DNA of 64,000 nt from Actinocrispum wychmicini (GCF_004345645.1 NZ_SLWS01000018.1:62001-126000), one strand, 5' to 3'; numbered from the stretch's first letter, positions 17,033-26,306 are shown. Numbers and translations are program-made. Notes: generated by a model not told the origin, from the letters alone.

Positions 17033-18054
17033 TGGCCACCCCCTGGAGTCAGTGGCGGCAGGCATCCGTCCGGGTTGATGGTGGTCTGCGGTGAGCCGAG
17101 GTTGATGTACGGCGGCAGCAGCCCGCACAGGTAGCCCTCGAACCAGCGGCCGTTGCCGGTGGTGTTGGTGGAGATCCGCACGAACGGCGCCAGCGCGGCC
17201 AGCCCGCGGCTCAGGTTGTCCTGGTTGCGTTGCAGCAGGGACGTCACCTTGTCGAGTTGCTGCAACACCGGTTGCAGCTGCGCTTTGTTGTCCGCGACCA
17301 GCCCACGCAACTGGGCCGCTAGGTCCTGGGTGCCTTTCAGCAGCCGGGAGATCGCGTCCTTGCGCTTCTGGATCTCGGCCAGCAGCTGGTTGCCGTCGTT
17401 GATGAGCTTGGTGATCTCGTCGTTGCGACCGGCCAAGGTCCTGGACACCTGGCTGGTGTTGCTCAACAGATGAGCCAGCTGCGCGTCCCTGCTGGACACG
17501 GTCTTGGACAACGCCGAAAGCCCGGCCAGCGCGGACCGCATGTGCTCCGGCGTGTCCTTGAACGTGTCCGCGACGACCTTGAAGCTGTCCGCGAGCTGCT
17601 GGGTGTCGATGTCGTTGACCGTGGTGCTCAGCTGGCTGATGGCCGTGGTGATGTCGAACGGCGACGACGTCCGGGTGCGCGGGATGGGCACGTTCGGGTT
17701 CTGGGCGGCGGTCCCGGCCGGTTCGAGCGCCAGGTACTTCTCCCCCAGCAGGGTCTTGATGCCGATCGCGGCCTTGGTCTGGTCGCCCAGCCGGACGTCC
17801 TGGATCTTGAACCGGATCCGCACCTGGTCGCCGGCGAGATCCACTGTGGACACCTTGCCGACCTTGACGCCGGCGACCTGCACCTCGTTGCCGTCCGCGA
17901 GCCCGCCGGCCTCGCTGAAGTACGCCGAGTACGTGGTGCCCGACCCGATGATGGGCAGGTCGTCGGCGAAGAACACGGCCAGCGTCACCAGCGTCACCAG
18001 CAGCAGCGTGAAGCCGCCGACGGCCGTTTGATTGCGGTCCTTGAGCCTTTTCAC
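17029..18054 (-). CDS. mceC: Mce family protein MceC
   Basis: 341 residues: anchor GGFTLLLVTLVTLAVFFADDLP, Mce domain YSAYFSEAGGLADGNEVQVAGVKVGKVSTV, a helical domain, and a C-terminus with paired Cys (EGYLCGLLPPYINLG, NPDGCLPP). GTG 18054 overlaps the mceB stop (GTGA). The upstream in-frame stretch lies in mceB and is not used. Confidence 0.92.
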   Translation of the reverse strand: MKRLKDRNQTAVGGFTLLLVTLVTLAVFFADDLPIIGSGTTYSAYFSEAGGLADGNEVQVAGVKVGKVSTVDLAGDQVRIRFKIQDVRLGDQTKAAIGIKTLLGEKYLALEPAGTAAQNPNVPIPRTRTSSPFDITTAISQLSTTVNDIDTQQLADSFKVVADTFKDTPEHMRSALAGLSALSKTVSSRDAQLAHLLSNTSQVSRTLAGRNDEITKLINDGNQLLAEIQKRKDAISRLLKGTQDLAAQLRGLVADNKAQLQPVLQQLDKVTSLLQRNQDNLSRGLAALAPFVRISTNTTGNGRWFEGYLCGLLPPYINLGSPQTTINPDGCLPPLTPGGGH

Positions 18055-19082
18055 TGGCCGCACCTCGCCGGCATCTGGGTCGACGGCACCGGCAGGAACG
18101 GTACCTGCACGTTCAACGCGGAAATCCCCACGGTTCCGGACATCCGGCACAGGTAGAAGTTGAGCCAGCTGCCGTAGCTGACCGCCCTGGTGAACGTGTC
18201 GGCCCGGTTCTCCAGGCCCTTCAGCATCCCGTCGAGCAACGGCTCCTGCTTGTTCAGGTTCTCCGCCAACGGCCCCAACGCGGCGATGTCGGCCTTCAGT
18301 GCCGGTCGGGCCTGGTCGAGCAACCCGGCGGTCACGTCGGTGAGCCCGCCGAGAGCGGAGATGGCGTCCCCGATGGGTTTCCGGTCGGCCGAGAGCCCGG
18401 AGACGAGTTGCTGCAGGCTGACGACCAGGTCGTTGACCGCACCGCTGCGGCCGTTCACCGTGTCGAGCACGCTGTTGAGGTTGTCGACCAGGTCGCCGAT
18501 CACCTTGTCCTTGCCGGCGATCGTCGAGGTCAGCGTCGCCGTGTGCTGGAGGATGGCGTCGACCGTACCGCCTTCGCCCTGCAACACCTGGATGATCTCG
18601 AACGCCAGCTTGTTGACGTCGTCCGGTTGCAGCGCCTGGAACAACGGCTTGAAACCGTTGAACAGAACGGTCAGGTTCAACGCCGGCGTGGTGCGTTCCA
18701 CCGGGATGGTTCCACCTGGGTCAAGCAACGCGGTCGAGCCCTCGCCCGTGCCGATCGCGAGATACCGCTGGCCCACCAGATTCCGGTACCTGATCGTGGC
18801 GGTCGCCGTACTGGGAAGACGTCGGCCGGCGTCGATGTCGAAGCTCACCTCGGCCACTCGGTCGTCCACAACGGACAGTCGGTCGACCGTGCCCACCTTG
18901 ACACCGAGGATCCGCACGTCGTCGCCGACCTTGAGGCCGGACGCGTCGGTGAACCGGGCCTGGTACCCGGACGTGCCGCCGAAGTTGCTGTTCGCGATGG
19001 TCGCGCCCAGCAACGCGGTCAGCGTGATCGTGACGACCGCGAAGATCGCCATCTTGATGACCGGGCCGGTGACACTCCTCAA
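18051..19082 (-). CDS. mceB: Mce family protein MceB
   Basis: 343 residues: MRSVTGPVIKMAIFAVVTITLTALLGATI (anchor), an Mce domain with YQARFTDASGLKVGDDVRILGVKVGTVD, then a helical region ending in SWLNFYLCRMSG. The start is TTG 19082, overlapping the mceA TGA stop; its N-terminus matches other MceB proteins exactly in style. A longer frame up to 19529 runs inside mceA and is rejected. Confidence 0.91.
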   Translation of the reverse strand: MRSVTGPVIKMAIFAVVTITLTALLGATIANSNFGGTSGYQARFTDASGLKVGDDVRILGVKVGTVDRLSVVDDRVAEVSFDIDAGRRLPSTATATIRYRNLVGQRYLAIGTGEGSTALLDPGGTIPVERTTPALNLTVLFNGFKPLFQALQPDDVNKLAFEIIQVLQGEGGTVDAILQHTATLTSTIAGKDKVIGDLVDNLNSVLDTVNGRSGAVNDLVVSLQQLVSGLSADRKPIGDAISALGGLTDVTAGLLDQARPALKADIAALGPLAENLNKQEPLLDGMLKGLENRADTFTRAVSYGSWLNFYLCRMSGTVGISALNVQVPFLPVPSTQMPARCGQ

Positions 19083-20386
19083 TCGACCGTCACCTCCGCT
19101 CCCCGGTAGACGGGTGCGAGCAGGAACCTGGTCCACGTCGGCACTTCGTCCGGGGTCACGCCCAGGGCCGGTGCGACCAGGACACCCACCAGGTCCATCT
19201 CGGACAGGGTGTTCGCGGCGGACTGCGGAGAGGTCGAGCCCGGGATGATCGACGTCGAGCCGGTCTGCTTGGGCGGTGGCGGCTTGGTGGAGCCGTCCTT
19301 GACCGGCCCGCCCGGCGGGTACTGCGGGAACACGGCAGGCAACTGCACCTGTTGGTAGCACCGTGGGCCGCGTTTGTCGTCGAACCGGGGAGTGTCCACA
19401 CCGGGCAGGTACTTGCCGCGGTTCCCGGTGAACTCCAGGGTCACCCGCATCATGTTCGGGTGCGGCTGGCCCTTGCCGAACGCCGCCTCGGCGGCCGGGA
19501 CCCGGTCGGCGATCTGCTTGAGCATGCACGGGTACTCGGGCGCGTACCTGGCCAGCACGTCCAGGGTCGGCTTGGACGTGACCACCAAGTTGATCAGGTT
19601 CGCCTTGTTGACCTGCAGGAAGTTGTCCAGGTCGACGGACGCGTTGGTGAGCGACGCGAACAGGTTGAGCGTGTCGGCCTGTTTGTCCACCAGGGTCTTG
19701 CTGGTCGTGGTCAGGTCGGACAGCGCCTGCAACACGTCCGGCGCGGCCTGGGAGAACGTGTTGGACACCGAGGCCAGCGCGGCGATGTCCGCGTCCAGGT
19801 TGGGCAGTGACGGGTTGACCTGTTTGAGGTAGTCGTCGAGCTGCACGAGCGTCCTGCCGAGCTGTTCGCCACGACCGGACAACGCCTGGGACAACGAGTT
19901 CAACGTGGTCGCGAGCTTCTCCGGCTGCACCGCTTGGAGCAGGGGCATGAGGTCGTCCAGCACCCGTTCCAGCTCGATCGCGGTCGAACTCGAGTCCTGC
20001 GGGATCACCGAGCCCGCGACGAGCCTGCGGGAGTCGGGCTGTGCGGGCAACTGCAACGCCACGTACCGTTCACCGAAGAGCGTCTTCGGCAGCAGCCGGG
20101 CGGACACGTTGGCCGGAATCACGTCCACTTTGTCCGGCTGCAACGCGAGGTCCAGTTCGGCGTGGTCGCCCATGGCCCGGACCGAGCGGACCTCACCGAC
20201 GACCATGCCGCGGATCTTCACGTCCGCGCCCACGCTCAGCTGGTTGCCCACATGGTCGGTCTGCAGCGTCACCATCGAGACCGGGGTGAACTCCTTGCGG
20301 TAGCTCGCGATCGTGAACCACAGGAACAGCGCCATGACCACCAGGAACACCAGTCCCAGCAGGTGGTAACGCAGGCGCGCGATCAT
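19079..20386 (-). CDS. mceA: Mce family protein MceA
   Basis: 435 residues: transmembrane anchor (YHLLGLVFLVVMALFLWFTIASY), Mce domain (VTLQTDHVGNQLSVGADVKIRGMVVGEVRSV), a helical domain and a long disordered Pro-rich tail (KPPPPKQTGSTS). The tail is typical of MceA. ATG 20386 overlaps the yrbEB stop by four bases. In sterol-degrading actinobacteria the equivalent Mce4A belongs to a sterol importer; the surrounding steroid genes favour that type here. Confidence 0.92.
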   Translation of the reverse strand: MIARLRYHLLGLVFLVVMALFLWFTIASYRKEFTPVSMVTLQTDHVGNQLSVGADVKIRGMVVGEVRSVRAMGDHAELDLALQPDKVDVIPANVSARLLPKTLFGERYVALQLPAQPDSRRLVAGSVIPQDSSSTAIELERVLDDLMPLLQAVQPEKLATTLNSLSQALSGRGEQLGRTLVQLDDYLKQVNPSLPNLDADIAALASVSNTFSQAAPDVLQALSDLTTTSKTLVDKQADTLNLFASLTNASVDLDNFLQVNKANLINLVVTSKPTLDVLARYAPEYPCMLKQIADRVPAAEAAFGKGQPHPNMMRVTLEFTGNRGKYLPGVDTPRFDDKRGPRCYQQVQLPAVFPQYPPGGPVKDGSTKPPPPKQTGSTSIIPGSTSPQSAANTLSEMDLVGVLVAPALGVTPDEVPTWTRFLLAPVYRGAEVTVD

Positions 20387-21198
20387 CCGGCTATCCGAAC
20401 CGTGGTGGTCGAGCCCCAGATCGCCAGGCTGAGGAAGAAGTCCAAGATGGACAGCAGAACGATGGACGCCCGCACCGCCCGGCCGACGGCCACCCCGACC
20501 CCGGCCGGCCCACCCGAGGCGGTGTACCCGTAGTAACAATGCGTCAGAATCACGATCACACTGAACGCCAGCACCTTGAGGAACGACCAGAGCACGTCCT
20601 CGGGTGGCAGGAACAGGTGGAAGTAGTGGTCGTACGTGCCCGCGGACTGGCCGTAGAAGTAGACTGTGACCGCCCGGGAGGCCAGGTAGGACGACAGCAG
20701 GCCAACCGCGTACAGCGGGATCACGGCGGTGAAGCCGGCCAGGACCCGAGTAGTCACCAGGTACGGCATGCTCGGCACGGCCATGGTCTCCAGGGCGTCG
20801 ATCTCCTCGGAGATCCGCATCGCGCCGAGCTGCGCGGTGAATCCACAGCCGACGGTCGCCGACAACGCCAGCCCGGCGGACAGCGGCGCCACCTCACGGG
20901 TGTTGAAGTACGCTGACAGGAACCCGGTCAACGCGCCCGTGCCGAGCTGGTTCAGCGACGAGTACCCCTGCAGGCCGACGATCGTGCCGGTGAACAACGT
21001 CATGCCGATCATCACGCCGAGCGTCCCGCCGATGACCGCCAACGCGCCGGTGCCGAAGCTGACCTCGGTGAGCAGCCGCAGGACTTCCTTGGAGTACCGG
21101 GTGAGCGTGCGCGGCGCCCACAGCAACGCCCTGGTGTAGAAGGAGAGCTGGCGGCCGAGACGCTCCAGGCCGGTCAACGGCCGAACCACAACGTTCAT
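20383..21198 (-). CDS. yrbEB: MlaE/YrbE-family permease YrbEB of the Mce transporter
   Basis: 271 residues with five or six transmembrane helices. The family loop LGAMRISEEIDALETMAVPSMPYLVTTRVLAG, which contacts the MceG ATPase, is intact. It pairs with YrbEA to form the inner-membrane permease. The start lies four bases after the yrbEA stop. The ATPase MceG is normally encoded elsewhere and is not in this window. Confidence 0.93.
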   Translation of the reverse strand: MNVVVRPLTGLERLGRQLSFYTRALLWAPRTLTRYSKEVLRLLTEVSFGTGALAVIGGTLGVMIGMTLFTGTIVGLQGYSSLNQLGTGALTGFLSAYFNTREVAPLSAGLALSATVGCGFTAQLGAMRISEEIDALETMAVPSMPYLVTTRVLAGFTAVIPLYAVGLLSSYLASRAVTVYFYGQSAGTYDHYFHLFLPPEDVLWSFLKVLAFSVIVILTHCYYGYTASGGPAGVGVAVGRAVRASIVLLSILDFFLSLAIWGSTTTVRIAG

Positions 21199-21202
21199 GG
21201 GA

Positions 21203-21997
21203 CTACAGCCCCTTCGACGGCACGATCCGCAGGTAGATCCCGGTCAGCACGACGTTGATCAGGAACAGCAGCAGGAACGTGATCACCACAGCCTGGTTCA
21301 CCGCGTCACCGACGCCTTTCGGGCCCGCCTTGGGATTGAGCCCGCGGTAGGCCGCGATGACGCCCGCGACGAAACCGTACAGCACCGCCTTGATCTCGCT
21401 GATCCACAGGTCCGGCAGCTGCGCCAGCGCGTTGAAACTCGCCAGGTACGCGCCGGGGGTGCCGCCCTGCATGACCACGTTGAAGAAGTAGCCGCCCATC
21501 GTGCCGACCACGCTGACCAGCCCGTTCAGCAGCACGGCGACCACCATCGCGGCCAGCACGCGCGGCACGATCAGCCGCTGGACCGGTGAGACGCCAAGGA
21601 CTTCCATGGCGTCGATCTCCTCGCGGATCTTGCGGGCCCCGATGTCCGCGCACACCGCCGACCCGCCTGCGCCCGCGACCAGCAACGCGGTGATCAGCGG
21701 GCTCGCCTGTTGCACGATCGCCAACGCGCTGGCCGCGCCGGTGAACGACTGGGCGCCGATCTGCTGGGTCAACGAGCCCAGCTGCAACGCGATGACCGCG
21801 CCGAACGGGATCGCGACCAGCGCGGTCGGCAGAATCGTGACGCTGGCGAAGAACCAGCACTGCTGGACGAACTCGCGGACCTGGAAGGGGCGGCGGGGCG
21901 AGGCCCGCAGCACCTCCCAGGCGAGCGTCGAGATCCGGCCCACCTGGGCCAGCGCCGCGGCCCCGGGGACTCGTGATCTCTTGTTGGTGGTGCTCAT
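21203..21997 (-). CDS. yrbEA: MlaE/YrbE-family permease YrbEA of the Mce transporter
   Basis: 264 residues, multi-spanning. The conserved cytoplasmic loop IGARKIREEIDAMEVLGVSPVQRLIVPRVLA is present, with ATPase coupling Glu/Asp residues. First transporter gene of the Mce block, only seven bases after the stop of the upstream SDR, so it appears to be an internal gene of a longer operon rather than the first gene as in mycobacterial mce4. Confidence 0.93.
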   Translation of the reverse strand: MSTTNKRSRVPGAAALAQVGRISTLAWEVLRASPRRPFQVREFVQQCWFFASVTILPTALVAIPFGAVIALQLGSLTQQIGAQSFTGAASALAIVQQASPLITALLVAGAGGSAVCADIGARKIREEIDAMEVLGVSPVQRLIVPRVLAAMVVAVLLNGLVSVVGTMGGYFFNVVMQGGTPGAYLASFNALAQLPDLWISEIKAVLYGFVAGVIAAYRGLNPKAGPKGVGDAVNQAVVITFLLLFLINVVLTGIYLRIVPSKGL

Positions 21998-22004
21998 GGG
22001 TTCA

Positions 22005-22763
22005 TCAAACTAGAGAGTGTGTGGCGCTCGCGCCACCATCGGCGACGAATTCCGCTCCAGTGGAGTAGGAACTCTCGTCGCTGGCGAGGAACACCTGCAG
22101 GTTCGCGATCTCCTCCGGCTGGCCGACCCGTCTCAGCCCGGCGACCCGTTTGCCCACCTTGGACATGTCGATGTCGATGCCGCCGATGGCGTCGCCGGCC
22201 ATCTGGGTGTCGATCGCACCCGGGTGAACAGAGTTCACCCGGATGTTCAGCCTGCCGAGCTCCAGCGCCGCGCACTTGGTCATGCCACGGACCGCGAACT
22301 TGCTTGCCGCGTAAGCCGTCAGGTGCGCCGAGCCGGCGAGGCCCTCGACCGACGAGACGTTGATGATCGACCCGCCGCCCGCCTCGGTCATCGCCGGGAT
22401 CACCGCGCGCATACCGAGGAACGTGCCAGTCTGGTTGACCCGGATCACCTGCTCGTAGTCGGCCAGCGTGGTGTCGACAATGGACCCGAACTTCAGGATC
22501 CCGGCGTTGTTCACCAGCACGGTCAACCGGCCGAACGCGGCGAGGGTGGCGTCGACAGCGGCCGTCCAGTCCTCTTCGGACGCCACGTCCAGGCGCCGGT
22601 AGATGGCGTCGTCACCGAGTTCGGCGGCGAGTTCCTTGCCCAGTTCGTCCCGGATGTCGGCGATCGTGACCCGGGCGCCCTCCTGGACGAACCGGCGCGC
22701 GATCGCCGCGCCCTGGCCTCGGGCGGCCCCGGTGACGAGCGCGACTTTGCCGTCGAGCCGCAT
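22005..22763 (-). CDS. SDR-family 3-alpha/20-beta-hydroxysteroid-dehydrogenase-like enzyme
   Basis: 252 residues with the classical SDR pattern: cofactor motif TGAARGQG, NNAG, INVSSVEGLAGSAHLTAYAASKFAV (Ser, Tyr, Lys catalytic set) and SVHPGAIDTQM. The ending LASDESSYSTGAEFVADGG matches FabG3 of M. tuberculosis, a 3-alpha,20-beta-hydroxysteroid dehydrogenase. It probably acts on steroid ketones/alcohols. ATG 22763 overlaps the aldehyde-dehydrogenase stop by one base; the stop is seven bases before yrbEA. Confidence 0.88.
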   Translation of the reverse strand: MRLDGKVALVTGAARGQGAAIARRFVQEGARVTIADIRDELGKELAAELGDDAIYRRLDVASEEDWTAAVDATLAAFGRLTVLVNNAGILKFGSIVDTTLADYEQVIRVNQTGTFLGMRAVIPAMTEAGGGSIINVSSVEGLAGSAHLTAYAASKFAVRGMTKCAALELGRLNIRVNSVHPGAIDTQMAGDAIGGIDIDMSKVGKRVAGLRRVGQPEEIANLQVFLASDESSYSTGAEFVADGGASATHSLV

Positions 22764-24271
22764 CACATCATCGCCTCTGTCAGTGGCATGAGGACGGTCT
22801 TGAGCTCGGTGTACGCCTCGTACGCGGACCGTCCGCCCTCGCGCCCGATCCCGGACTGCTTGTACCCGCCGAACGGGGTGTGCGGCTCGACCTGGAAGCC
22901 GTTGATCCCGATCGTTCCCGCGCGCAAGCGTTTGGCCACCCGGAACGCGGTCTTGGCGTCCTTTGTGTACACACCGGCGCCAAGGCCGTATTCGGTGTCG
23001 TTGGCCAGCCGGACGGCCTCGTCCTCGTCGGTGAACGGGACGACGGCCAGCACCGGGCCGAAGATCTCCTCCTGGGCGATGGTCATCTGGTTGTCCACGT
23101 CCGCGAACAGCGTCGGCGCCACGAAGTTGCCGTTGCCGTAGTCGCCGTCGAGCCGGTTGCCGCCCATCACCAGCCGTGCGCCTTCCTCCTGGCCCTTCTC
23201 GATGTACCCGAGCACGCGACCGAGCTGCCGCTCGTTGATCAGCGGGCTGGCGAGCACGCCCGGGTCGAACGGGTCGCCGTACGTCATGTATCCGCCGACG
23301 CCTTGGGCGACCGCGATGAATTCGTCGTACACGTCCCGGTGGACGAGCGCGCGGCTCTGCGCGATGCACGCCTGGCCGGACAGGCCCATCGTGACCATGC
23401 CCATCGCGGTGGCCGCTGCCAGCGGGATCTCGGCGTCCGGGAACACCACGGCCGGGCTCTTGCCGCCGAGTTCCATGGACACGCGCTTCATCGTGCCGGC
23501 GGAGGCTTCGACGATCCGGCGGCCCACGACCCGGCTGCCGGTGAAGCTGATCTTGTCCACCATCGGGTGCGTGATCAGCGCTTCCCCGGTGGGGTCGCCG
23601 GGTCCGGTCACGACATTGACGACACCGTCCGGCAGTCCCGCTTCGGTCAGCAGTTCGACCAGCTTGAGCACGGCGAAGGTGGCGTACTCCGACGGCTTGA
23701 GCACGACCGTGCAGCCGGCGGCGAGCGCGGGCCCGAGTTTCTGGGCGAACAGCAGGAAAGGCGCGTTCCACGGCAGGATCGCCGCGACCACGCCGACCGG
23801 TTCGCGGAACGTCATGGCCAAGTGGTCGCCGCCCTGGTACGGCGGGAACGTCTCGCCGCCGGCCTTGTCGATCCAGCCGGTGTGGTGGTCGAACACGTCC
23901 GCGGCGACCGTGACGCTTGCCGCGTAGATGTTCCCGAACGACAGCGGCACACCGTTGTCCAGGGCCAGCAAGGACAGCAGCTGCTGGGAGTTCTCGCGCA
24001 GCAGGTCGCTGTACTTGCGCAGGACCCGGATGCGTTCGCTGGCCGTGCTGCGCGGCCAGGGCCCTTCGTCGAAGGCTCTGCGGGCGGCTTGGACGGCGGC
24101 GTCGACGTCCTGGACGGTGGCCACGGGGAACGTGCCGATCTCCTCGTTGGTCGCCGGGTGACGATGGGTCCAGGTGGCACCGTCGCCGCTCGCCCGCCAC
24201 TGCCCGTCGACGAGCAGCAGACCGTCCTTGAGCCCGACTTCGTCACGGTGTGCGAGCATGCTGAGGGTCAT
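22763..24271 (-). CDS. NAD-dependent aldehyde dehydrogenase
   Basis: 502 residues, full length. Visible are ILPWNAPFLLFAQKLGPALAAGCTVVLKPSE (cofactor binding), FTGSRVVG, catalytic Glu in SMELGGKSP and catalytic Cys in GLSGQACIAQSR. Position between two steroid SDRs and downstream of an alcohol dehydrogenase suggests oxidation of a sterol-derived aldehyde (for example side-chain C26) to the acid. The specific substrate is inferred only from context. Confidence 0.9.
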   Translation of the reverse strand: MTLSMLAHRDEVGLKDGLLLVDGQWRASGDGATWTHRHPATNEEIGTFPVATVQDVDAAVQAARRAFDEGPWPRSTASERIRVLRKYSDLLRENSQQLLSLLALDNGVPLSFGNIYAASVTVAADVFDHHTGWIDKAGGETFPPYQGGDHLAMTFREPVGVVAAILPWNAPFLLFAQKLGPALAAGCTVVLKPSEYATFAVLKLVELLTEAGLPDGVVNVVTGPGDPTGEALITHPMVDKISFTGSRVVGRRIVEASAGTMKRVSMELGGKSPAVVFPDAEIPLAAATAMGMVTMGLSGQACIAQSRALVHRDVYDEFIAVAQGVGGYMTYGDPFDPGVLASPLINERQLGRVLGYIEKGQEEGARLVMGGNRLDGDYGNGNFVAPTLFADVDNQMTIAQEEIFGPVLAVVPFTDEDEAVRLANDTEYGLGAGVYTKDAKTAFRVAKRLRAGTIGINGFQVEPHTPFGGYKQSGIGREGGRSAYEAYTELKTVLMPLTEAMM

Positions 24272-24284
24272 CGCTTCTCCATCG

Positions 24285-25115
24285 TCACAGCGTCTCCATA
24301 CAGGCGAACGTCTTCTGGGGATCTCGGTCGGCGAAGTAGGCTTCGATATCTGCGGTGCCCTCGAAGCGTTGCTCGACGGTTGGCGCGGCCATCAGCATCA
24401 CGGTGTCGCCGTGCACCACGAACACCTGGCCGTTGATCGCGTCCGCCTCGGGCGACGCCAGGAACGCTACGAACCTGCCGACGTGCTCAGGCGCCAACGG
24501 GTCCGGCCCAGTCGGTGCGTCACCGAAAACCCGCGCTGTCATACGGGTCCGGGCGCGCGGGCAGATCGCGTTCGCCCGGACTCCGTATTTGGCCAGGGAT
24601 CGCGCGCTGGTGAGGGTCAACGCGGTGATCCCGGCCTTCGCGGCGGCGTAGTTCGGCTGGCCCTCCGAGCCGAGCAGGAACGCCTCCGACGACGTGTTGA
24701 CGATCCGGCCGTACCCCGGGCCGTTGGCCTTGGCCTGCGTCCGCCAGTACGCGGCGGCGTTGCGGGACAACAGGAAATGCCCCCGCAGGTGCACCTTGAC
24801 GACGAGGTCCCATTCCTCGTCGGACATGCTGAACAGCATCCGGTCACGCAGCACACCGGCGTTGTTCACGAGAATGTGCAGCCCACCGAGGTCGATCGCG
24901 GCCCGCGTCAAGGCGTCCGCGGTGTCGCGTTCGGACACGTCACCTTTGACGAAGACGGCTTTGCTGCCCAGTTCCTCGATCTCGGCGACCACATCGGACT
25001 CGTTGACGTCGCCCACGACGACGTCCGCGCCGGCCGCGGCCAGCGCGAGCGCCTCCGCGCGGCCGAGGCCGTCGCCTCCGCCCGTGACGATCGCGACCTT
25101 CCCGGCCAGCGTCAC
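24285..25115 (-). CDS. SDR-family dehydrogenase (Hsd4A-like)
   Basis: 276 residues. N-terminal VAIVTGGGDGLGRAEALAL, NNAGVLRDRMLFSMSDEEWDLVVKVHLRGHFLLSRNAAAYWR and VNTSSEAFLLGSEGQPNYAAAKAG give an intact Ser-Tyr-Lys site. The LRDRM...W..V..VHL signature is that of Hsd4A-type enzymes, which oxidise the 17-beta/22-hydroxyacyl intermediates of sterol side chains. GTG 25115 overlaps the stop of the upstream alcohol dehydrogenase. The C-terminus has an extra 35-residue extension after the usual SDR end. Confidence 0.85.
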   Translation of the reverse strand: MTLAGKVAIVTGGGDGLGRAEALALAAAGADVVVGDVNESDVVAEIEELGSKAVFVKGDVSERDTADALTRAAIDLGGLHILVNNAGVLRDRMLFSMSDEEWDLVVKVHLRGHFLLSRNAAAYWRTQAKANGPGYGRIVNTSSEAFLLGSEGQPNYAAAKAGITALTLTSARSLAKYGVRANAICPRARTRMTARVFGDAPTGPDPLAPEHVGRFVAFLASPEADAINGQVFVVHGDTVMLMAAPTVEQRFEGTADIEAYFADRDPQKTFACMETL

Positions 25116-26194
25116 TCGAAGTTCACCACCTGACGGATCATCGTTCCACCACGCAGGGCCTGGAGTCCGTCGTTGATCTCGTTGAGTGTGATCCGGCGGC
25201 TGATCATGCCTTCGATGTCCAGCCGGCCGGCCTTCCACAGGTCCAGGAGCCGGGTGTAGTCGCGGCGGATGTCCGCGGATCCGTAGAACGAGCCGAGGAT
25301 CCGCTTCTCGTGCAGGAACAGCTCCTGCGCGCTGAACTGGACCATCGCGTCACCGCGACCGGCGCCGACCACCACGACCGTGCCGCCCCGGCGGGCGACG
25401 TCGAACGCCGACCGGATCGTCACCGGCGCGCCCACCACGTCGAACGTGTAGTCGAAGCCCTCACTGCCGGTCAACTGCGCGTTCAGCTCCTGCAGGCCCT
25501 CGGGTGTGGTCGCGTGGGTGGCGCCGAAGCGTTTGGCCACCTCGTGTTTCTCGACAAGCGGGTCAACGGCGACGATCATCGCCGCGCCGGCCACCTTCGC
25601 GCCCTGGATCACCGAGATCCCGACCCCGCCGCAGCCGATCACCACGACCTTGGCGCCGGGCTCGACCTTGGCCGTGTTGATCACCGCGCCGACCCCGGTG
25701 AGCACCCCGCACGCGGTCAACGCGCCGATCTCCCACGGCACATCCTTGTCGATCTTGACCGCGCCCTGCCACGGCACCACGAGCTCCTCGGCGAACGTCC
25801 CCAGCCCGGCGAACCCGAACAGCGGCTGCGCACCAGCCTTGAACCGCGGGTTCATGAACGCCTGGATGGCGTGCACACCGCACAGATGCGGCTGCCCGCG
25901 CACACATGCGTTGCACGCGCCACACGGCGGAACGAACGAGACAACAACGTGGTCACCCGGCACAAGGCTGGTGACGGCGGACCCCACCTCGACGACCTCG
26001 CCAGCACCCTCATGCCCCACGATCCCCGGCGCCAGGGCGGGCAACGTGCCGTCCATGGCGGACAGGTCGCTGTGGCAGATGCCTGTCGCCCTTACCCGGA
26101 TGCGCACCTCGCCAGGCCCGGGATCAACGGTCGTGACGTCGTCGCGCAGTTCGAGCTTGTCGTCCCCGATCGCGTTCAGCACAGCTGCCTTCAC
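25112..26194 (-). CDS. Zinc-dependent alcohol dehydrogenase (MDR family)
   Basis: 360 residues. Catalytic-zinc ligands are in GICHSDLSAMDGT and GIVGHEGAGEVVEVG; the structural zinc loop CGACNACVRGQPHLC has four Cys; the NAD motif is VIGCGGVGISVIQGA. It resembles mycobacterial AdhD-type enzymes. First gene of the long leftward operon, preceded by two KstR-like boxes, so it probably oxidises a sterol side-chain alcohol, feeding the downstream aldehyde dehydrogenase. Confidence 0.9.
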   Translation of the reverse strand: MKAAVLNAIGDDKLELRDDVTTVDPGPGEVRIRVRATGICHSDLSAMDGTLPALAPGIVGHEGAGEVVEVGSAVTSLVPGDHVVVSFVPPCGACNACVRGQPHLCGVHAIQAFMNPRFKAGAQPLFGFAGLGTFAEELVVPWQGAVKIDKDVPWEIGALTACGVLTGVGAVINTAKVEPGAKVVVIGCGGVGISVIQGAKVAGAAMIVAVDPLVEKHEVAKRFGATHATTPEGLQELNAQLTGSEGFDYTFDVVGAPVTIRSAFDVARRGGTVVVVGAGRGDAMVQFSAQELFLHEKRILGSFYGSADIRRDYTRLLDLWKAGRLDIEGMISRRITLNEINDGLQALRGGTMIRQVVNFE

Positions 26195-26236
26195 GGCTTC
26201 ACTCCTCGTCGAGCGCCGATGCGTTCCCGGTCACAC

Positions 26237-26250
26237 TAGAATAGGTTCTC
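26237..26250. promoter_or_regulatory. KstR-like box upstream of the adh-mce operon
   Basis: TAGAATAGGTTCTC compares with the KstR consensus TnnAACnnGTTnnA (two deviations). It lies 43-56 bases ahead of the alcohol-dehydrogenase start on the minus strand. Confidence 0.55.
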
Positions 26251-26292
26251 ATCGGAGACAAGGCCGCTAACCAGGAGAATCAAGCCAACTTT

Positions 26293-26306
26293 GATAACAG
26301 GTTCTA
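26293..26306. promoter_or_regulatory. Second KstR-like box in the divergent region
   Basis: GATAACAGGTTCTA matches the KstR consensus except at the first base. It lies between the adh operon and the divergent lipoprotein gene and could serve either. Confidence 0.55.

Noticed and set aside
22011..22024. Weak KstR-like match (TAGAGAGTGTGTGG) just before yrbEA
   Set aside because: It lies within the coding end of the upstream SDR and lacks the AAC and GTT cores, so it is not called an operator.
22880..24436. A 518-residue open frame on the plus strand
   Set aside because: Antisense to an aldehyde dehydrogenase with intact catalytic residues; composition is typical of a mirror frame.
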